DNA of 64,000 nucleotides from Pseudomonas sp. Gutcm_11s (GCF_028649395.1 NZ_JAQSUW010000017.1:600387-664386), one strand, 5' to 3'; counted from the first letter of the stretch, positions 43,699-51,646 are shown. Translations and numbers: made by a program. Notes: a model not told the origin generated them from the letters alone.

Positions 43699-44623
43699 GC
43701 TCGTTCCAGAACGGGTAGAAGTTGAACCATTGCTGCGGAGCGTTCAGGCAGCGTTCGCCAAGACGCTCGGCATAGCGTTGTACCCAGCCGCGGATCACCT
43801 CTTCCCGCTCGCGGCGCGTCCACTGGATGCGCTCGGCGAAGGGTTCGAGGATCACCTGGTAGCGGCCGTCGATCTTCAGGCAGCTCATCAGGTTGACCGG
43901 GCATTGCAACAGTCCCGCCAGCAGCCACGGGCCCTGGGGGAAGGCGGCCGAGTGGCCGAGGAAATTCACGCTGACATTGCGCCCGCCGTGCAGCGGCACG
44001 CGGTCGCCGGCAATCGCCAGCCACTCGCCGCGCTCCAGACGCTCGGACAATTGCAGCATGATCGCCGCGTCCAGTTCGCTGACCTGGATCAGGCGCAGGT
44101 GGCTGGCGCCGGCCTCGCCGAGCAGGCGGTTGAACTGCTCGGCGTGCTTGGTGTGCACCAGCACGTTCATCTGCACCTTCTCGCCCAGCTCGGCCAGGGC
44201 GCGGCACACCTCGAGGTTGCCCAGGTGGGCGCCGACCAGCATCTGCCCGCGTGGCTCGCGGTGCAGCTGGCCGCGCAGGTCGTGGGGGTCGATCAGGGTG
44301 ATCTGCTCTAGGCCGAGGCGGCCGTTCCACACGTCGAGCTTGTCCAGCAGGGCATCGGCGAAGGCCATGAACTGGGCGAACACCGAGCCGAAGCGCGGAG
44401 CCAGCTCGCTGCGGCCGCTCCAGGCGGCCAGGTTGTGTTGGTACTGGCGGATGCTGCGTCGTGCCTGGCGGCCGAACAGGAAGAAGTACAGGACGATGGC
44501 GTACAGCAGCGGCGTCAGCGCGCGGCGGCCGAGCACGCGCACGGCGCCGGCGGTGAACTTCATCAGCAGGAAGTGGCCGCGCTCGCGCTGGCCGGCCCAG
44601 TGTTCGGCCTTCTGCCCGTTCAT
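43679..44623 (-). CDS. LpxL/HtrB-like lipid acyltransferase (ApeJ C-terminal part)
   Basis: This 314-residue protein has an N-terminal membrane anchor (about 18-42) and the acyltransferase core of lauroyl-acyltransferases (GQMLVGAHLGNLEVCRAL with catalytic His, GEWLAIAGDRVP). It probably acylates the polyene-lipid conjugate. In E. coli the glycosyltransferase and acyltransferase activities are, as I recall, in one protein (ApeJ); here they are separate genes. ATG 44623 overlaps the glycosyltransferase stop (ATGA). Confidence 0.85.
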   Translation of the reverse strand: MNGQKAEHWAGQRERGHFLLMKFTAGAVRVLGRRALTPLLYAIVLYFFLFGRQARRSIRQYQHNLAAWSGRSELAPRFGSVFAQFMAFADALLDKLDVWNGRLGLEQITLIDPHDLRGQLHREPRGQMLVGAHLGNLEVCRALAELGEKVQMNVLVHTKHAEQFNRLLGEAGASHLRLIQVSELDAAIMLQLSERLERGEWLAIAGDRVPLHGGRNVSVNFLGHSAAFPQGPWLLAGLLQCPVNLMSCLKIDGRYQVILEPFAERIQWTRREREEVIRGWVQRYAERLGERCLNAPQQWFNFYPFWNEHDDLPA

Positions 44624-45354
44624 CCGCGCCACCTGCACCAGAGGATCAGCGGCGCGCGCAGCAACATGCCGAAGAACAGCTTGGCGTGCATTTTGGAGAT
44701 CAGCGCGTTGTCATGGAACAGGCGGAAGTGCGACAGGCCGTCCAGCGGGTAATGCACCTTGGTCGGCAGCCACTGCATCGGCTGGTTGCGCCAGGCCAGG
44801 CGCACCAGGATCTCCGGGTCGAAGTCCATGCGCTTGCCCAGGTTGCAGGCCTCGATCAGCGCCACTGTGGCCGGTAGCGGGTAGACGCGGAAGCCGCACA
44901 TGGCATCGCGGATCGACAGCGACAGGCTGTTGATCCACACCCACACGTGGGTCAAGTAACGCGCATACAGGCGGCCCTTCGGCACGCTGGCGTCGTACTG
45001 CGGGTAGCCGCAGACCAGCGCCTGCGGATGCTCGCGGGAGGTGCCGAGGAAGGTGGCGATATCGGCCAGGTCGTGCTGGCCGTCGGCGTCCACCTGCAGG
45101 GCGTGGGAGAAGCCCAGGCGCTGCGCCTCGCGCAGGCCGGCCATGACCGCGCCGCCCTTGCCCTGGTTTACCGGCAGGCGCACCAGGTAAGTATTTTCTT
45201 GAGCTGCCAGTTCATTCATAACCGCCGCGCAGGCTGCGCTGGAGGCATCGTCGACCAGCACGCAGGGCAGGCCGGCTTCGTGCAGCGCGGTGACCACCAC
45301 GGGCAGCGCGTGCTCGTGGTTGTACACCGGGATCACTGCGCAGGGCTTATGCAC
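44620..45354 (-). CDS. Family 2 glycosyltransferase (ApeJ N-terminal part)
   Basis: This 244-residue GT2 enzyme has CAVIPVYNHEHAL, the nucleotide-binding DD in VLVDDASS, and the metal-binding DxD-type motif in QVDADGQHD. It probably attaches a sugar to the polyene or its lipid anchor. The start is GTG, overlapping the ligase/dehydratase stop by eight bases. It is separated from the acyltransferase by an ATGA overlap, as expected if a fused gene was split, or two genes before a fusion. Confidence 0.86.
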   Translation of the reverse strand: MHKPCAVIPVYNHEHALPVVVTALHEAGLPCVLVDDASSAACAAVMNELAAQENTYLVRLPVNQGKGGAVMAGLREAQRLGFSHALQVDADGQHDLADIATFLGTSREHPQALVCGYPQYDASVPKGRLYARYLTHVWVWINSLSLSIRDAMCGFRVYPLPATVALIEACNLGKRMDFDPEILVRLAWRNQPMQWLPTKVHYPLDGLSHFRLFHDNALISKMHAKLFFGMLLRAPLILWCRWRG

Positions 45355-47011
45355 TGGCGGCTCCCAGCAGGATGCGGCCCGAGGAGCACGGCGCCTCGCC
45401 GTTGCGGTAGGCGAAGTACAGCTTGCCGCGCTCGGCGTCGAAACGCAGGGTCAGCTGGATGCGGTCGCCGGGGCGTATCAGTTGCTGGAACTTGAGCACT
45501 TCCATGCCGCAGAAACGCGGCGGCAGCTCGTCGATCAGGCTGCGCGCCAGCTGCTGGGCCCAGTCGATCTGCACCACGCCGGGCAGTACCGGGGTCTGCG
45601 GGAAGTGGCCGGTGAAATGGGCCAGATCCGGCGGCACGTCCAGCTCCAGCTGCCATTCGCCGTCGACCAGCTCGGCGGTGCGCGGCTCGACGCGGGTCGG
45701 GCGCGGCGCGGCGACCAGCTCGTCGACCTTGCTCTGCGCCAGCTTGCCCTGGCTGCTGTAGGGCAGCTCCAGCAGCAGGCGCCAGCGCCGTGGCAGGGCG
45801 ATGGCCTCGCAGTGACCGGCCAGGTGCTTGCGCAGGGTTTCGGTGACAGTCTTGCGGCCCTGGTTGCGCAGGGCGTGCAGACCGGCCGGGCTCAGCGCCA
45901 GCAGGGCGCCGAGGAAGGCACGGCCCTCCTGAATCACGCCGAGGCGGGCGTCGGCGACCCACTCATGATTCAGCAGCGCCTGCTCCAGCATGGGCAGGGA
46001 GATGCGTTTTTCTTCCAGCTTGACGATGCGATCCAGGCGGCCGCGCAGGGCGAAGCGGCCATCGGCCTGCAGCTCGGCTGCGTCGGCGCTTTGCTCGACA
46101 TGTCCGGCCGGCAGGTAGGGCGAGGCGATGCGCAGGGCACCTTCGTCGTTCAGGCTCAGTTCCACGCCGGGGAACGGCTGCCACAGCTCGCCACCCTGGC
46201 GCCAGGCGATGCCGCCGGTCTCGGAGCTGCCGTAGATCTCGCTCGGCTGCTGGCCGAGCTGGCTGCCCAGCTCGACGGAGACTTCTGCCGGCAGCGCGCC
46301 GCCGGAGGAGAACACCCGGCGCACCGCGCCGAGGGCGTTCCAGTCCAGGTTGTCGCCCATGCGCTTGAGCAGCGCCGGGCTGGCCACCCAGGCGAAGGCT
46401 GGCTGACCCAGACTCTCGCGCTGCAGGTCTTCGGGGAAGGGCAGGGCGCGGCGCCAGAACGGCCGGCCGGCGCACAGCGGCCACAGCACGCGGAACAGCA
46501 GGCCGTAGATATGCTGGGCGGCGACGCTGCCGAAGATGGTCGCGTTGGCCAGGTCTTGGCCCCACAGCTGTTCCAAAGCGTCGACCTCATTGGCCAGCTG
46601 GCGCAGGGACTTGTCGATCAGCTTGGGTTCGCCGCTGGAGCCGGAGGTGCACAGGGTCAGGCGGCAGGTATCGAGATTCAGGGCGGCGGGAGCAAGGGGC
46701 TCGCCATCTAGATCGGCGAGCGAGTCCAGCCACAGATCGGCCTGCTCGCTCAGGCGCTGGCGGCTTTGCGCCTGGGCATCGGCCGGCAGCAGCACGGCGA
46801 CGCCGGCACGCCAGGCACCGAGCAGGGCGATGGCCAGCTCGCCGGCGTCTTCCAGGTACAGCGCCACGCGCTGCACGCCGCGCGCCTGCAGCGCACCGGC
46901 CAGGCGCAGGGCACGCTGTTGCAGCTCGGCATGGTCGAGCGCCGGCTCCAGCGCCACGGCGCGGCCGGCCAGGGGTTGCAGCAGATGGTCGGCGAGTGCC
47001 AGCCAGCTCAT
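45347..47011 (-). CDS. AMP-dependent ligase fused to a hotdog dehydratase (ApeH-ApeI)
   Basis: This 554-residue protein has an adenylate-forming domain at about 1-440, with the P-loop LCTSGSSGEPKLIDKS, EIYGSSETG and the YSSQGKLAQSKV C-terminal Lys loop. A FabZ-like hotdog domain follows at about 450-554 (DLAHFTGHFPQTPVLPGVVQ), with catalytic His in GHFP. The ligase would load an aromatic acid onto an ACP; the dehydratase acts in chain elongation. ATG 47011 overlaps the upstream membrane-protein stop (ATGA). In E. coli these are two genes, ApeH and ApeI. Confidence 0.88.
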   Translation of the reverse strand: MSWLALADHLLQPLAGRAVALEPALDHAELQQRALRLAGALQARGVQRVALYLEDAGELAIALLGAWRAGVAVLLPADAQAQSRQRLSEQADLWLDSLADLDGEPLAPAALNLDTCRLTLCTSGSSGEPKLIDKSLRQLANEVDALEQLWGQDLANATIFGSVAAQHIYGLLFRVLWPLCAGRPFWRRALPFPEDLQRESLGQPAFAWVASPALLKRMGDNLDWNALGAVRRVFSSGGALPAEVSVELGSQLGQQPSEIYGSSETGGIAWRQGGELWQPFPGVELSLNDEGALRIASPYLPAGHVEQSADAAELQADGRFALRGRLDRIVKLEEKRISLPMLEQALLNHEWVADARLGVIQEGRAFLGALLALSPAGLHALRNQGRKTVTETLRKHLAGHCEAIALPRRWRLLLELPYSSQGKLAQSKVDELVAAPRPTRVEPRTAELVDGEWQLELDVPPDLAHFTGHFPQTPVLPGVVQIDWAQQLARSLIDELPPRFCGMEVLKFQQLIRPGDRIQLTLRFDAERGKLYFAYRNGEAPCSSGRILLGAASA

Positions 47012-47553
47012 CCATGTCTCCTTACTTGCTGGCGGATCAACCACTCAGCGGCGAACAACAGGCCCATCAGGGCATAGGCGATCAGCCCGGTGTACAGCGT
47101 CCACCAGCTCAGCGGCGCCCACAGGGTCAGGGCCACCACCACCAGGGCGTTGACCAGGAAGAAACCGGCCCAGACCCCGGTCACCTTGCGCGTGTAGCGC
47201 ACCGCGTGCTCCGGCAGCTCCGGCTCGCGCAGGCGCGCCAGGCGCTCCACCAGCGGCGGGCCGAACTTTAGCGACAGGCCGAACAGCGCCAGCAGCATCA
47301 GGTTGAGCAACACCGGGTACCAGCGCAGCAGCGCCGGCTCGCCGGCCAGGCCGAGCAGTACGCAGAAGGCCAGGGCGGCGCCGGCCATCCAGCGGCCACC
47401 GGGCTTCTCGCGCTGCGTCAGGGCGCGCGCCAGCCACAGGCCGCCGAGCAGGGCGGCGAACAGGCGTGGCGACAGGTGCTCCATGCCGTAGTACACGGCG
47501 AAGGGGTAGAGCAGGCCGGCCACCACCAGCAGCAGGCCAAGCAGACGAGCCAT
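47008..47553 (-). CDS. Polytopic inner-membrane protein (ApeG-like)
   Basis: This 181-residue protein has five or so hydrophobic segments (MARLLGLLLVVAGLLYPFAV, LLALFGLSLKFG, GFFLVNALVVVALTLWA). It resembles the small COG4648-type membrane protein found next to ACP and ligase genes in aryl polyene clusters. The loop LREPELPEHAVRYTRKVTGV is characteristic. The molecular role is unknown. It starts three bases after the ACP stop. Confidence 0.78.
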   Translation of the reverse strand: MARLLGLLLVVAGLLYPFAVYYGMEHLSPRLFAALLGGLWLARALTQREKPGGRWMAGAALAFCVLLGLAGEPALLRWYPVLLNLMLLALFGLSLKFGPPLVERLARLREPELPEHAVRYTRKVTGVWAGFFLVNALVVVALTLWAPLSWWTLYTGLIAYALMGLLFAAEWLIRQQVRRHG

Positions 47554-47556
47554 GCG

Positions 47557-47820
47557 TCAGCCAGCGGTCGTTTCGGCGTTGACCACCTGGTACACGGCCT
47601 CGACCACGTCACCGACGGTACGCACGGCCTTGAACTCCTCGGCGGCGATCTTCTTGCCGGTCTGGCGCTTGATGTGATCGATCAGGTCGACGGCGTCGAT
47701 GCTGTCGATCTCCAGGTCCTCGTAGAGGTTGGCCTCGAGGGTGACGCGCTCGGCGTCCAGCTCGAACAGCTCCACCAGGGCTTCCTGCAGGGTGGCGAAA
47801 ATCTCTTCACGGCTTTTCAT
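47557..47820 (-). CDS. apeF: Acyl carrier protein (ApeF-like)
   Basis: This 87-residue ACP has the phosphopantetheine Ser at residue 40 in DLEIDSIDAVDLID, and is acidic and helical. Two ACPs occur in tandem; in the studied pathway ApeE and ApeF have distinct jobs in loading and elongation. Confidence 0.92.
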   Translation of the reverse strand: MKSREEIFATLQEALVELFELDAERVTLEANLYEDLEIDSIDAVDLIDHIKRQTGKKIAAEEFKAVRTVGDVVEAVYQVVNAETTAG

Positions 47821-47832
47821 GATCGTGCGTCC

Positions 47833-48093
47833 TCAGGCGGCCTGTTTCGAGGCGACGAAAGCGGCCAGGCTGGCGACGTTGGCGAAGTGTTGGCGGGTGT
47901 CCTTGGCTTCGGCGTCGATCTTGATGCCGAAACGCTTCTGGATGGCCAGGCCCAGTTCCAGGGCGTCCACCGAATCCAGGCCCAGGCCTTCGCCGAACAG
48001 GGTCAGGTCGGCGGCGATGTCTTCGGCGGCCATGTCTTCCAGGCCCAGGGCCTCGATGATCAGGTGTTTGATCTCAGTTTGCAGATCGCTCAT
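47833..48093 (-). CDS. apeE: Acyl carrier protein (ApeE-like)
   Basis: This 86-residue ACP has the phosphopantetheine Ser at residue 41 in EGLGLDSVDALELG. It overlaps the acyltransferase gene by 20 bases and lies 12 bases before the second ACP. Confidence 0.92.
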   Translation of the reverse strand: MSDLQTEIKHLIIEALGLEDMAAEDIAADLTLFGEGLGLDSVDALELGLAIQKRFGIKIDAEAKDTRQHFANVASLAAFVASKQAA

Positions 48094-48883
48094 CTGTTGC
48101 GAGCTCCTTCATGAAGTGTTGGTGCAGATGGTCATTGAGCTTGCGCGAGGCAATCGGCAACGGGGCCAGCTCGGTGAATTGCCGCGGGTCGATATCCTCC
48201 CCGACTCGCAGGCGAAAATGGAAACGGCGCGACGGAATGCTGTACCAGGGCTCGGCCTTGGTCAGGGTGGTCGGCGTCACGCTGATCACCACCGGGGTGA
48301 CGATGCTGGCGCCACGCACCGCAATGGCCGCTGCGCCACGGTGAAATTCCGGTACTTGCCCCGGTGTGGTGCGCGTGCCCTCGGGGAACACGATCAGGGT
48401 CTGGCCTTCCTGCAGGGCGCCGGCTGCTTCGTCGAGCATGTCCATGCTGCCGCTGTTGCTGATGAAGCCGGCGGCGCGGATCGGCCCGCGCATGCAGGGG
48501 TTGTCCCACAGGCTCTGCTTGACCACGCAGTTGGCGTCGCGGATGAAGGCGATCAGCACCACCACGTCGATCAGCGAGGGGTGGTTGGCGATCACCATCT
48601 GCCCCGGACGGCCGAGGCGCTCGGCGCCCTCGACCTCGTAGGTCAGCACGCCGGTGCGGAACATGAACTGGACGAACCAGTAGAAGGTGCGGCTGACCAC
48701 GGCGCGCGCGCGGGTGCGGTGGGCCAGGGCGTCGCCCGGCAGCAGGGCGAGCAGCGGGAAGACGACGATGCGCAGCAGCACGCCGCCGATGCCGAACAGC
48801 GAGAAGCTCAGCGCGGTGGCGATCAGGCGCCACCAGTAGGGCGCGCTGTAGGCACTCAGGCCTTGCTGCGAGACCAGTTCCAT
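48074..48883 (-). CDS. apeD: PlsC-type lysophospholipid acyltransferase (ApeD-like)
   Basis: This 269-residue membrane-associated protein has an N-terminal hydrophobic region (about 18-45) and the acyltransferase motifs HX4D (NHPSLID) and FPEGTR. It may transfer the polyene acyl chain from ACP to a glycerolipid. ATG 48883 (MELVSQQGL) is chosen; it overlaps the end of the chain-length factor gene by 28 bases. Confidence 0.86.
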   Translation of the reverse strand: MELVSQQGLSAYSAPYWWRLIATALSFSLFGIGGVLLRIVVFPLLALLPGDALAHRTRARAVVSRTFYWFVQFMFRTGVLTYEVEGAERLGRPGQMVIANHPSLIDVVVLIAFIRDANCVVKQSLWDNPCMRGPIRAAGFISNSGSMDMLDEAAGALQEGQTLIVFPEGTRTTPGQVPEFHRGAAAIAVRGASIVTPVVISVTPTTLTKAEPWYSIPSRRFHFRLRVGEDIDPRQFTELAPLPIASRKLNDHLHQHFMKELATDERSAN

Positions 48884-49572
48884 TGTCGGCGTTTCCAGTG
48901 GTGTTGCAGGGAGGTCGTGCCGCCGCTCAGGGCGCGGACCAGTTCCAGGGCGTGTGGCCATGCAGTGCGCGGGCCGGAGCCCTCGACGAGTTGCAGCTGC
49001 CAGTCCGTGCCGGGCCGCAGCAGCAGGGCTACGGCGTAGGGGAAGGGCACGTCGTCGATATAGGGGCGATACAGCTCGGGCGGCGTCTCCTCGGCGACGA
49101 TCAGCAGCACGCCGGGTGCGCCCTCGCCGAGCAGGGTGGCGGCTTCCAGCAGAGCCTGCTCCAGGCCGTCGCCTTCGGCGGCCAGGGCGGTCATTTCGCT
49201 GGTGTCGCCACGCTGGATCGACCACAGGCCGATGATCGCGTTGTGCACCGAGAGGCTGAACTGGGTGGGCGAGAGCGGCTCGTCGTGGGCCAGGTCGCTG
49301 AGGATCGCCAGGGTGCGCGGGGTTTCGCCGTGACGCGAGGCGAAAACCAGGGGCATGGGGCCGTACTCTTTGGCCAGCGGCCAGGCGACGTGGAAGGCCA
49401 TGCGTGCCAGGCGGCTCAAACGCCGGCGCTGCATGGCCGGAAGAAAGCCGACATCGGGCTGTTCGCCGCCGTCCTGCGGGGCGAAGGGGGCCTGTTGCCA
49501 GGCGTGCCAGTCGGCTGTGCTGTCCAGGCCAGGGGCCCAGGCACGCCAGTGTTCGATCCTGAATTGAGTCAC
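48856..49572 (-). CDS. apeC: Ketosynthase-like chain length factor (ApeC-like)
   Basis: This 238-residue protein resembles the N-terminal half of a ketosynthase (PLVFASRHGETPRTLAILSD, FSLSVHNAIIGLWSIQRG) but has no active-site Cys-His-His triad, so it cannot condense by itself. It fits the chain-length factor that pairs with ApeO. It is the first gene of the run, starting at a GTG, 89 bases downstream of a good promoter match. Confidence 0.85.
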   Translation of the reverse strand: MTQFRIEHWRAWAPGLDSTADWHAWQQAPFAPQDGGEQPDVGFLPAMQRRRLSRLARMAFHVAWPLAKEYGPMPLVFASRHGETPRTLAILSDLAHDEPLSPTQFSLSVHNAIIGLWSIQRGDTSEMTALAAEGDGLEQALLEAATLLGEGAPGVLLIVAEETPPELYRPYIDDVPFPYAVALLLRPGTDWQLQLVEGSGPRTAWPHALELVRALSGGTTSLQHHWKRRQWNWSRSKA

Positions 49573-49660
49573 GCTGAGAGCTCTTCTCGGCCCGTCGGGA
49601 GGGCATCCTTGTCAACGACTGGTCCGGCGGGAGCAGGCGGGACCATGGCGAGGTGCTGGC

Positions 49661-49689
49661 ATTATCCAGACCGTGCGCGGCCCGCGCAA
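49661..49689 (-). promoter_or_regulatory. Probable promoter of the aryl polyene operon
   Basis: Read on the minus strand, TTGCGC (49689-49684) and GATAAT (49666-49661) are 17 bases apart, about 90 bases before the first gene. No comparable gap or promoter is visible further down the run. Confidence 0.5.
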
Positions 49690-49747
49690 ACTCCAATATG
49701 ACCGACCGGACAGGAGGAACGCGCCCGAGCCGCATATTCCTCGCCCT

Positions 49748-49764
49748 TGACACGGGCTTTGCAT
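49748..49764 (+). promoter_or_regulatory. Sigma-54-like site upstream of parA-like gene (weak)
   Basis: TGACACGGGCTTTGCA matches the -24/-12 pattern TGGCACG-N4-TTGCA except that the second G of the near-invariant GG is A. It lies about 40 bases before the ATG. It may be a coincidence. Confidence 0.2.
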
Positions 49765-49800
49765 AGAATCCCAGACCATCTGCGATCAGGGAGGTGTCAC

Positions 49801-50565
49801 ATGCGGCGCGTGGTGTTCAATCAGAAGGGCGGCGTAGGCAAGTCCAGCATTGCCTGCAATCTGGCGGCGGTGAGTGCGGCGGAGGGGTATCGCACCCTGC
49901 TGATCGACCTGGATGCCCAGGCCAACTCGACCCATTACCTCACCGGCCTGACCGGCGAGGACATTCCCATGGGTATCGCCGACTTCTTCAAGCAGACGCT
50001 CTCGGCCACGTCCTTCAAGAAGGGCAAGGTGGATATCTACGAGACGCCGTTCGACAACCTGCACGTGATCACCGCGACCGCGGAGCTGGCCGATCTGCAG
50101 CCCAAGCTGGAGCAGAAGCACAAGATCAACAAGCTGCGCAAATTGCTGGAAGATCTGTCCGAGGACTACGATCGGATCTACCTGGATACTCCGCCGGCGT
50201 TGAACTTCTACACGGTTTCCGCGCTGATCGCTGCCGATCGCGTGTTGATCCCCTTCGATTGCGACAGCTTCTCGCGCAATGCCCTGTATGGCCTGCTGCA
50301 GGAAATCGACGAGCTGAAGGATGATCACAACGAAGACCTGCAGGTGGAGGGCATCGTGGTCAATCAGTTCCAGCCGCGCGCGACCCTGCCGCAGCAGCTG
50401 CTCGATGAACTGGTCGCCGAAGGTCTGCCGGTACTGCCGGTGAACCTGATGAGTTCGGTGAAGATGCGTGAGTCGCACCAGGCCTGCATGCCGCTGATCC
50501 ACCTGGACCGCAGCCACAAGCTGACCCAGCAGTTCGTCGAGCTGCACAATCTGCTGGAAAGCTGA
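49801..50565 (+). CDS. ParA/MinD-family ATPase (orphan)
   Basis: This 254-residue protein has the deviant Walker A KGGVGKSS (residues 9-16), the switch DLDAQANSTHYL and DTPPALNFYTVSAL. There is no parB partner, so it is not a classical partition gene; the P. aeruginosa counterpart is also a lone gene next to a universal stress protein. It may position a cellular complex. ATG 49801 follows a GGGAGG site; the upstream frame is not family-like. It is followed by a strong terminator. Confidence 0.9.
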   Translation: MRRVVFNQKGGVGKSSIACNLAAVSAAEGYRTLLIDLDAQANSTHYLTGLTGEDIPMGIADFFKQTLSATSFKKGKVDIYETPFDNLHVITATAELADLQPKLEQKHKINKLRKLLEDLSEDYDRIYLDTPPALNFYTVSALIAADRVLIPFDCDSFSRNALYGLLQEIDELKDDHNEDLQVEGIVVNQFQPRATLPQQLLDELVAEGLPVLPVNLMSSVKMRESHQACMPLIHLDRSHKLTQQFVELHNLLES

Positions 50566-50580
50566 GTTTTCTCAGTCATG

Positions 50581-50606
50581 AAAAAGGCGCCCTAGGGCGC
50601 CTTTTT
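50581..50606. terminator. Bidirectional terminator after the ParA-like gene
   Basis: AAAAAGGCGCCC and GGGCGCCTTTTT form a perfect 12-bp stem around a TA centre, with A- and T-tracts on both sides. It serves the convergent parA-like and uspA genes. Confidence 0.9.
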
Positions 50607-50637
50607 CATTTCTATGGTGGAGAGCCCGCGAGCTAGA

Positions 50638-50732
50638 GCCAGGCTAGGCGAAATCAGGCGAGGGCGCGGAGTTTACTCGTTGTAAATGAGCAGCCCGAGC
50701 CTGATTTCAACGACGCATGGCCGACGCGCAGC
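50638..50732 (+). repeat. Structured intergenic repeat, copy B
   Basis: This is the second copy of the element at 26519-26610, in opposite orientation. AAATCAGGC (50651-50659) pairs with GCCTGATTT (50699-50707), GGGC (50662-50665) with GCCC (50693-50696), and TTTAC (50672-50676) with GTAAA (50682-50686). It ends seven bases before the uspA stop codon. Confidence 0.8.
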
Positions 50733-50738
50733 TGGCTC

Positions 50739-51533
50739 TCAGCGCACGACGAAGATGTCGCAGGGTGCCTTGTGCAGGTAATGCTGCGCCAGGCTGCCGA
50801 GCAGGGCCTGCGACAGCGCGCTGCGGCCGTGGCTGCCGAGTACCAGCAATTGCGGCTGCTGGCTGGCGATGTGCTCCTGCAGGGTGCGCAGGATGCCGCC
50901 GGTGCGCACTTCGTGGCTGAGCTTGGGTGCGTTGGCGGGCAGGCGCAGCGCCTCGTCGTGGATCAGCTGGTCGATCAGTGCGCGCTGGGTCAGCAGTTCG
51001 GCCTGCTGGGCATTGCCCTTCTGCTGCGGTTCGAATACGTGCAGGGCATGGATGTTCGCCTCGCTCGGCAGCAGCAGCCCGGCCTGGTGCAGGGCGGTGC
51101 AGGCACACAGCGAGAAGTCGATGGCGGCCACCGCGCTGCGGTAGGGCTCGGCCTCGTCGCGGGCGGCGAGCAGCAGTGGCACCGGGCAGCGCCGGGCGAT
51201 GCGGTCCAGGGTGGTGCCGGAGAACAGCTCGTGGCGCTGATGGTGGGCACCGAGTACCAGCAGGTCGGCGCCACTCTGTTGCACCTGTTCCAGCACGCCC
51301 TCGGCGGGCTTGCCCTGGCACAGGCGCAACTGGCTGCCGGGCGGGGCGAAGGCGGTGAGGCTGCGGTCGAGCGTCTGCTCGATGCGTTCGCGCTCGGCCT
51401 GGCCCAGCTTGGGGTCGAACACGTGTAGCAGGGTCAGCCTGGCGTTGTGCTGGCGGGCGATCTGGGCGGCGCGGCGAAGGGCTAGATCGGCGGTGTCGCG
51501 CAGGTCGTGCGCGATAAGGACGTGTCCTGTCAT
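50739..51533 (-). CDS. Universal stress protein with two Usp domains
   Basis: This 264-residue protein has two tandem UspA domains (about 1-135 and 138-264). The second ends with the ATP-binding pattern G-2x-G-9x-GS (GSHGRSALSQALLGS). The first has a degenerate version (GAHHQRHELFSGTT). Tandem Usp proteins in pseudomonads often help survival in anaerobic or stationary conditions under Anr, but I found no clear TTGAT-N4-ATCAA box upstream. The neighbour order matches P. aeruginosa. Confidence 0.9.
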   Translation of the reverse strand: MTGHVLIAHDLRDTADLALRRAAQIARQHNARLTLLHVFDPKLGQAERERIEQTLDRSLTAFAPPGSQLRLCQGKPAEGVLEQVQQSGADLLVLGAHHQRHELFSGTTLDRIARRCPVPLLLAARDEAEPYRSAVAAIDFSLCACTALHQAGLLLPSEANIHALHVFEPQQKGNAQQAELLTQRALIDQLIHDEALRLPANAPKLSHEVRTGGILRTLQEHIASQQPQLLVLGSHGRSALSQALLGSLAQHYLHKAPCDIFVVR

Positions 51534-51583
51534 TTCGTTCCCCTTGGGGCGCCTCGTCCATGCGCGGCGCCAGTGAAACCTCT

Positions 51584-51620
51584 GCGGGTTTTTTAGAATG
51601 TGCTTTCTAAATAGACCCGC
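51584..51620. repeat. Nested inverted repeat upstream of uspA
   Basis: Outer arms GCGGGT (51584-51589) and ACCCGC (51615-51620) enclose TTTAGAA (51592-51598) and TTCTAAA (51605-51611). It lies between uspA and the thioesterase gene; it could be a terminator of the latter or an operator of the former. Confidence 0.5.
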
Positions 51621-51646
51621 TTGGGCTCGGGGACAAGTCCCGTACG

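Noticed and set aside
49801..50565. ParA-like gene as evidence of a plasmid or integrative element next to the polyene cluster
   Set aside because: There is no parB, parS-like site, integrase or relaxase nearby, and the same lone gene is part of the P. aeruginosa chromosome order.
26519..50732. The two structured repeats as attachment sites flanking a mobile island
   Set aside because: They are inverted, imperfect and do not border the polyene cluster; core genes such as hemE lie between them.
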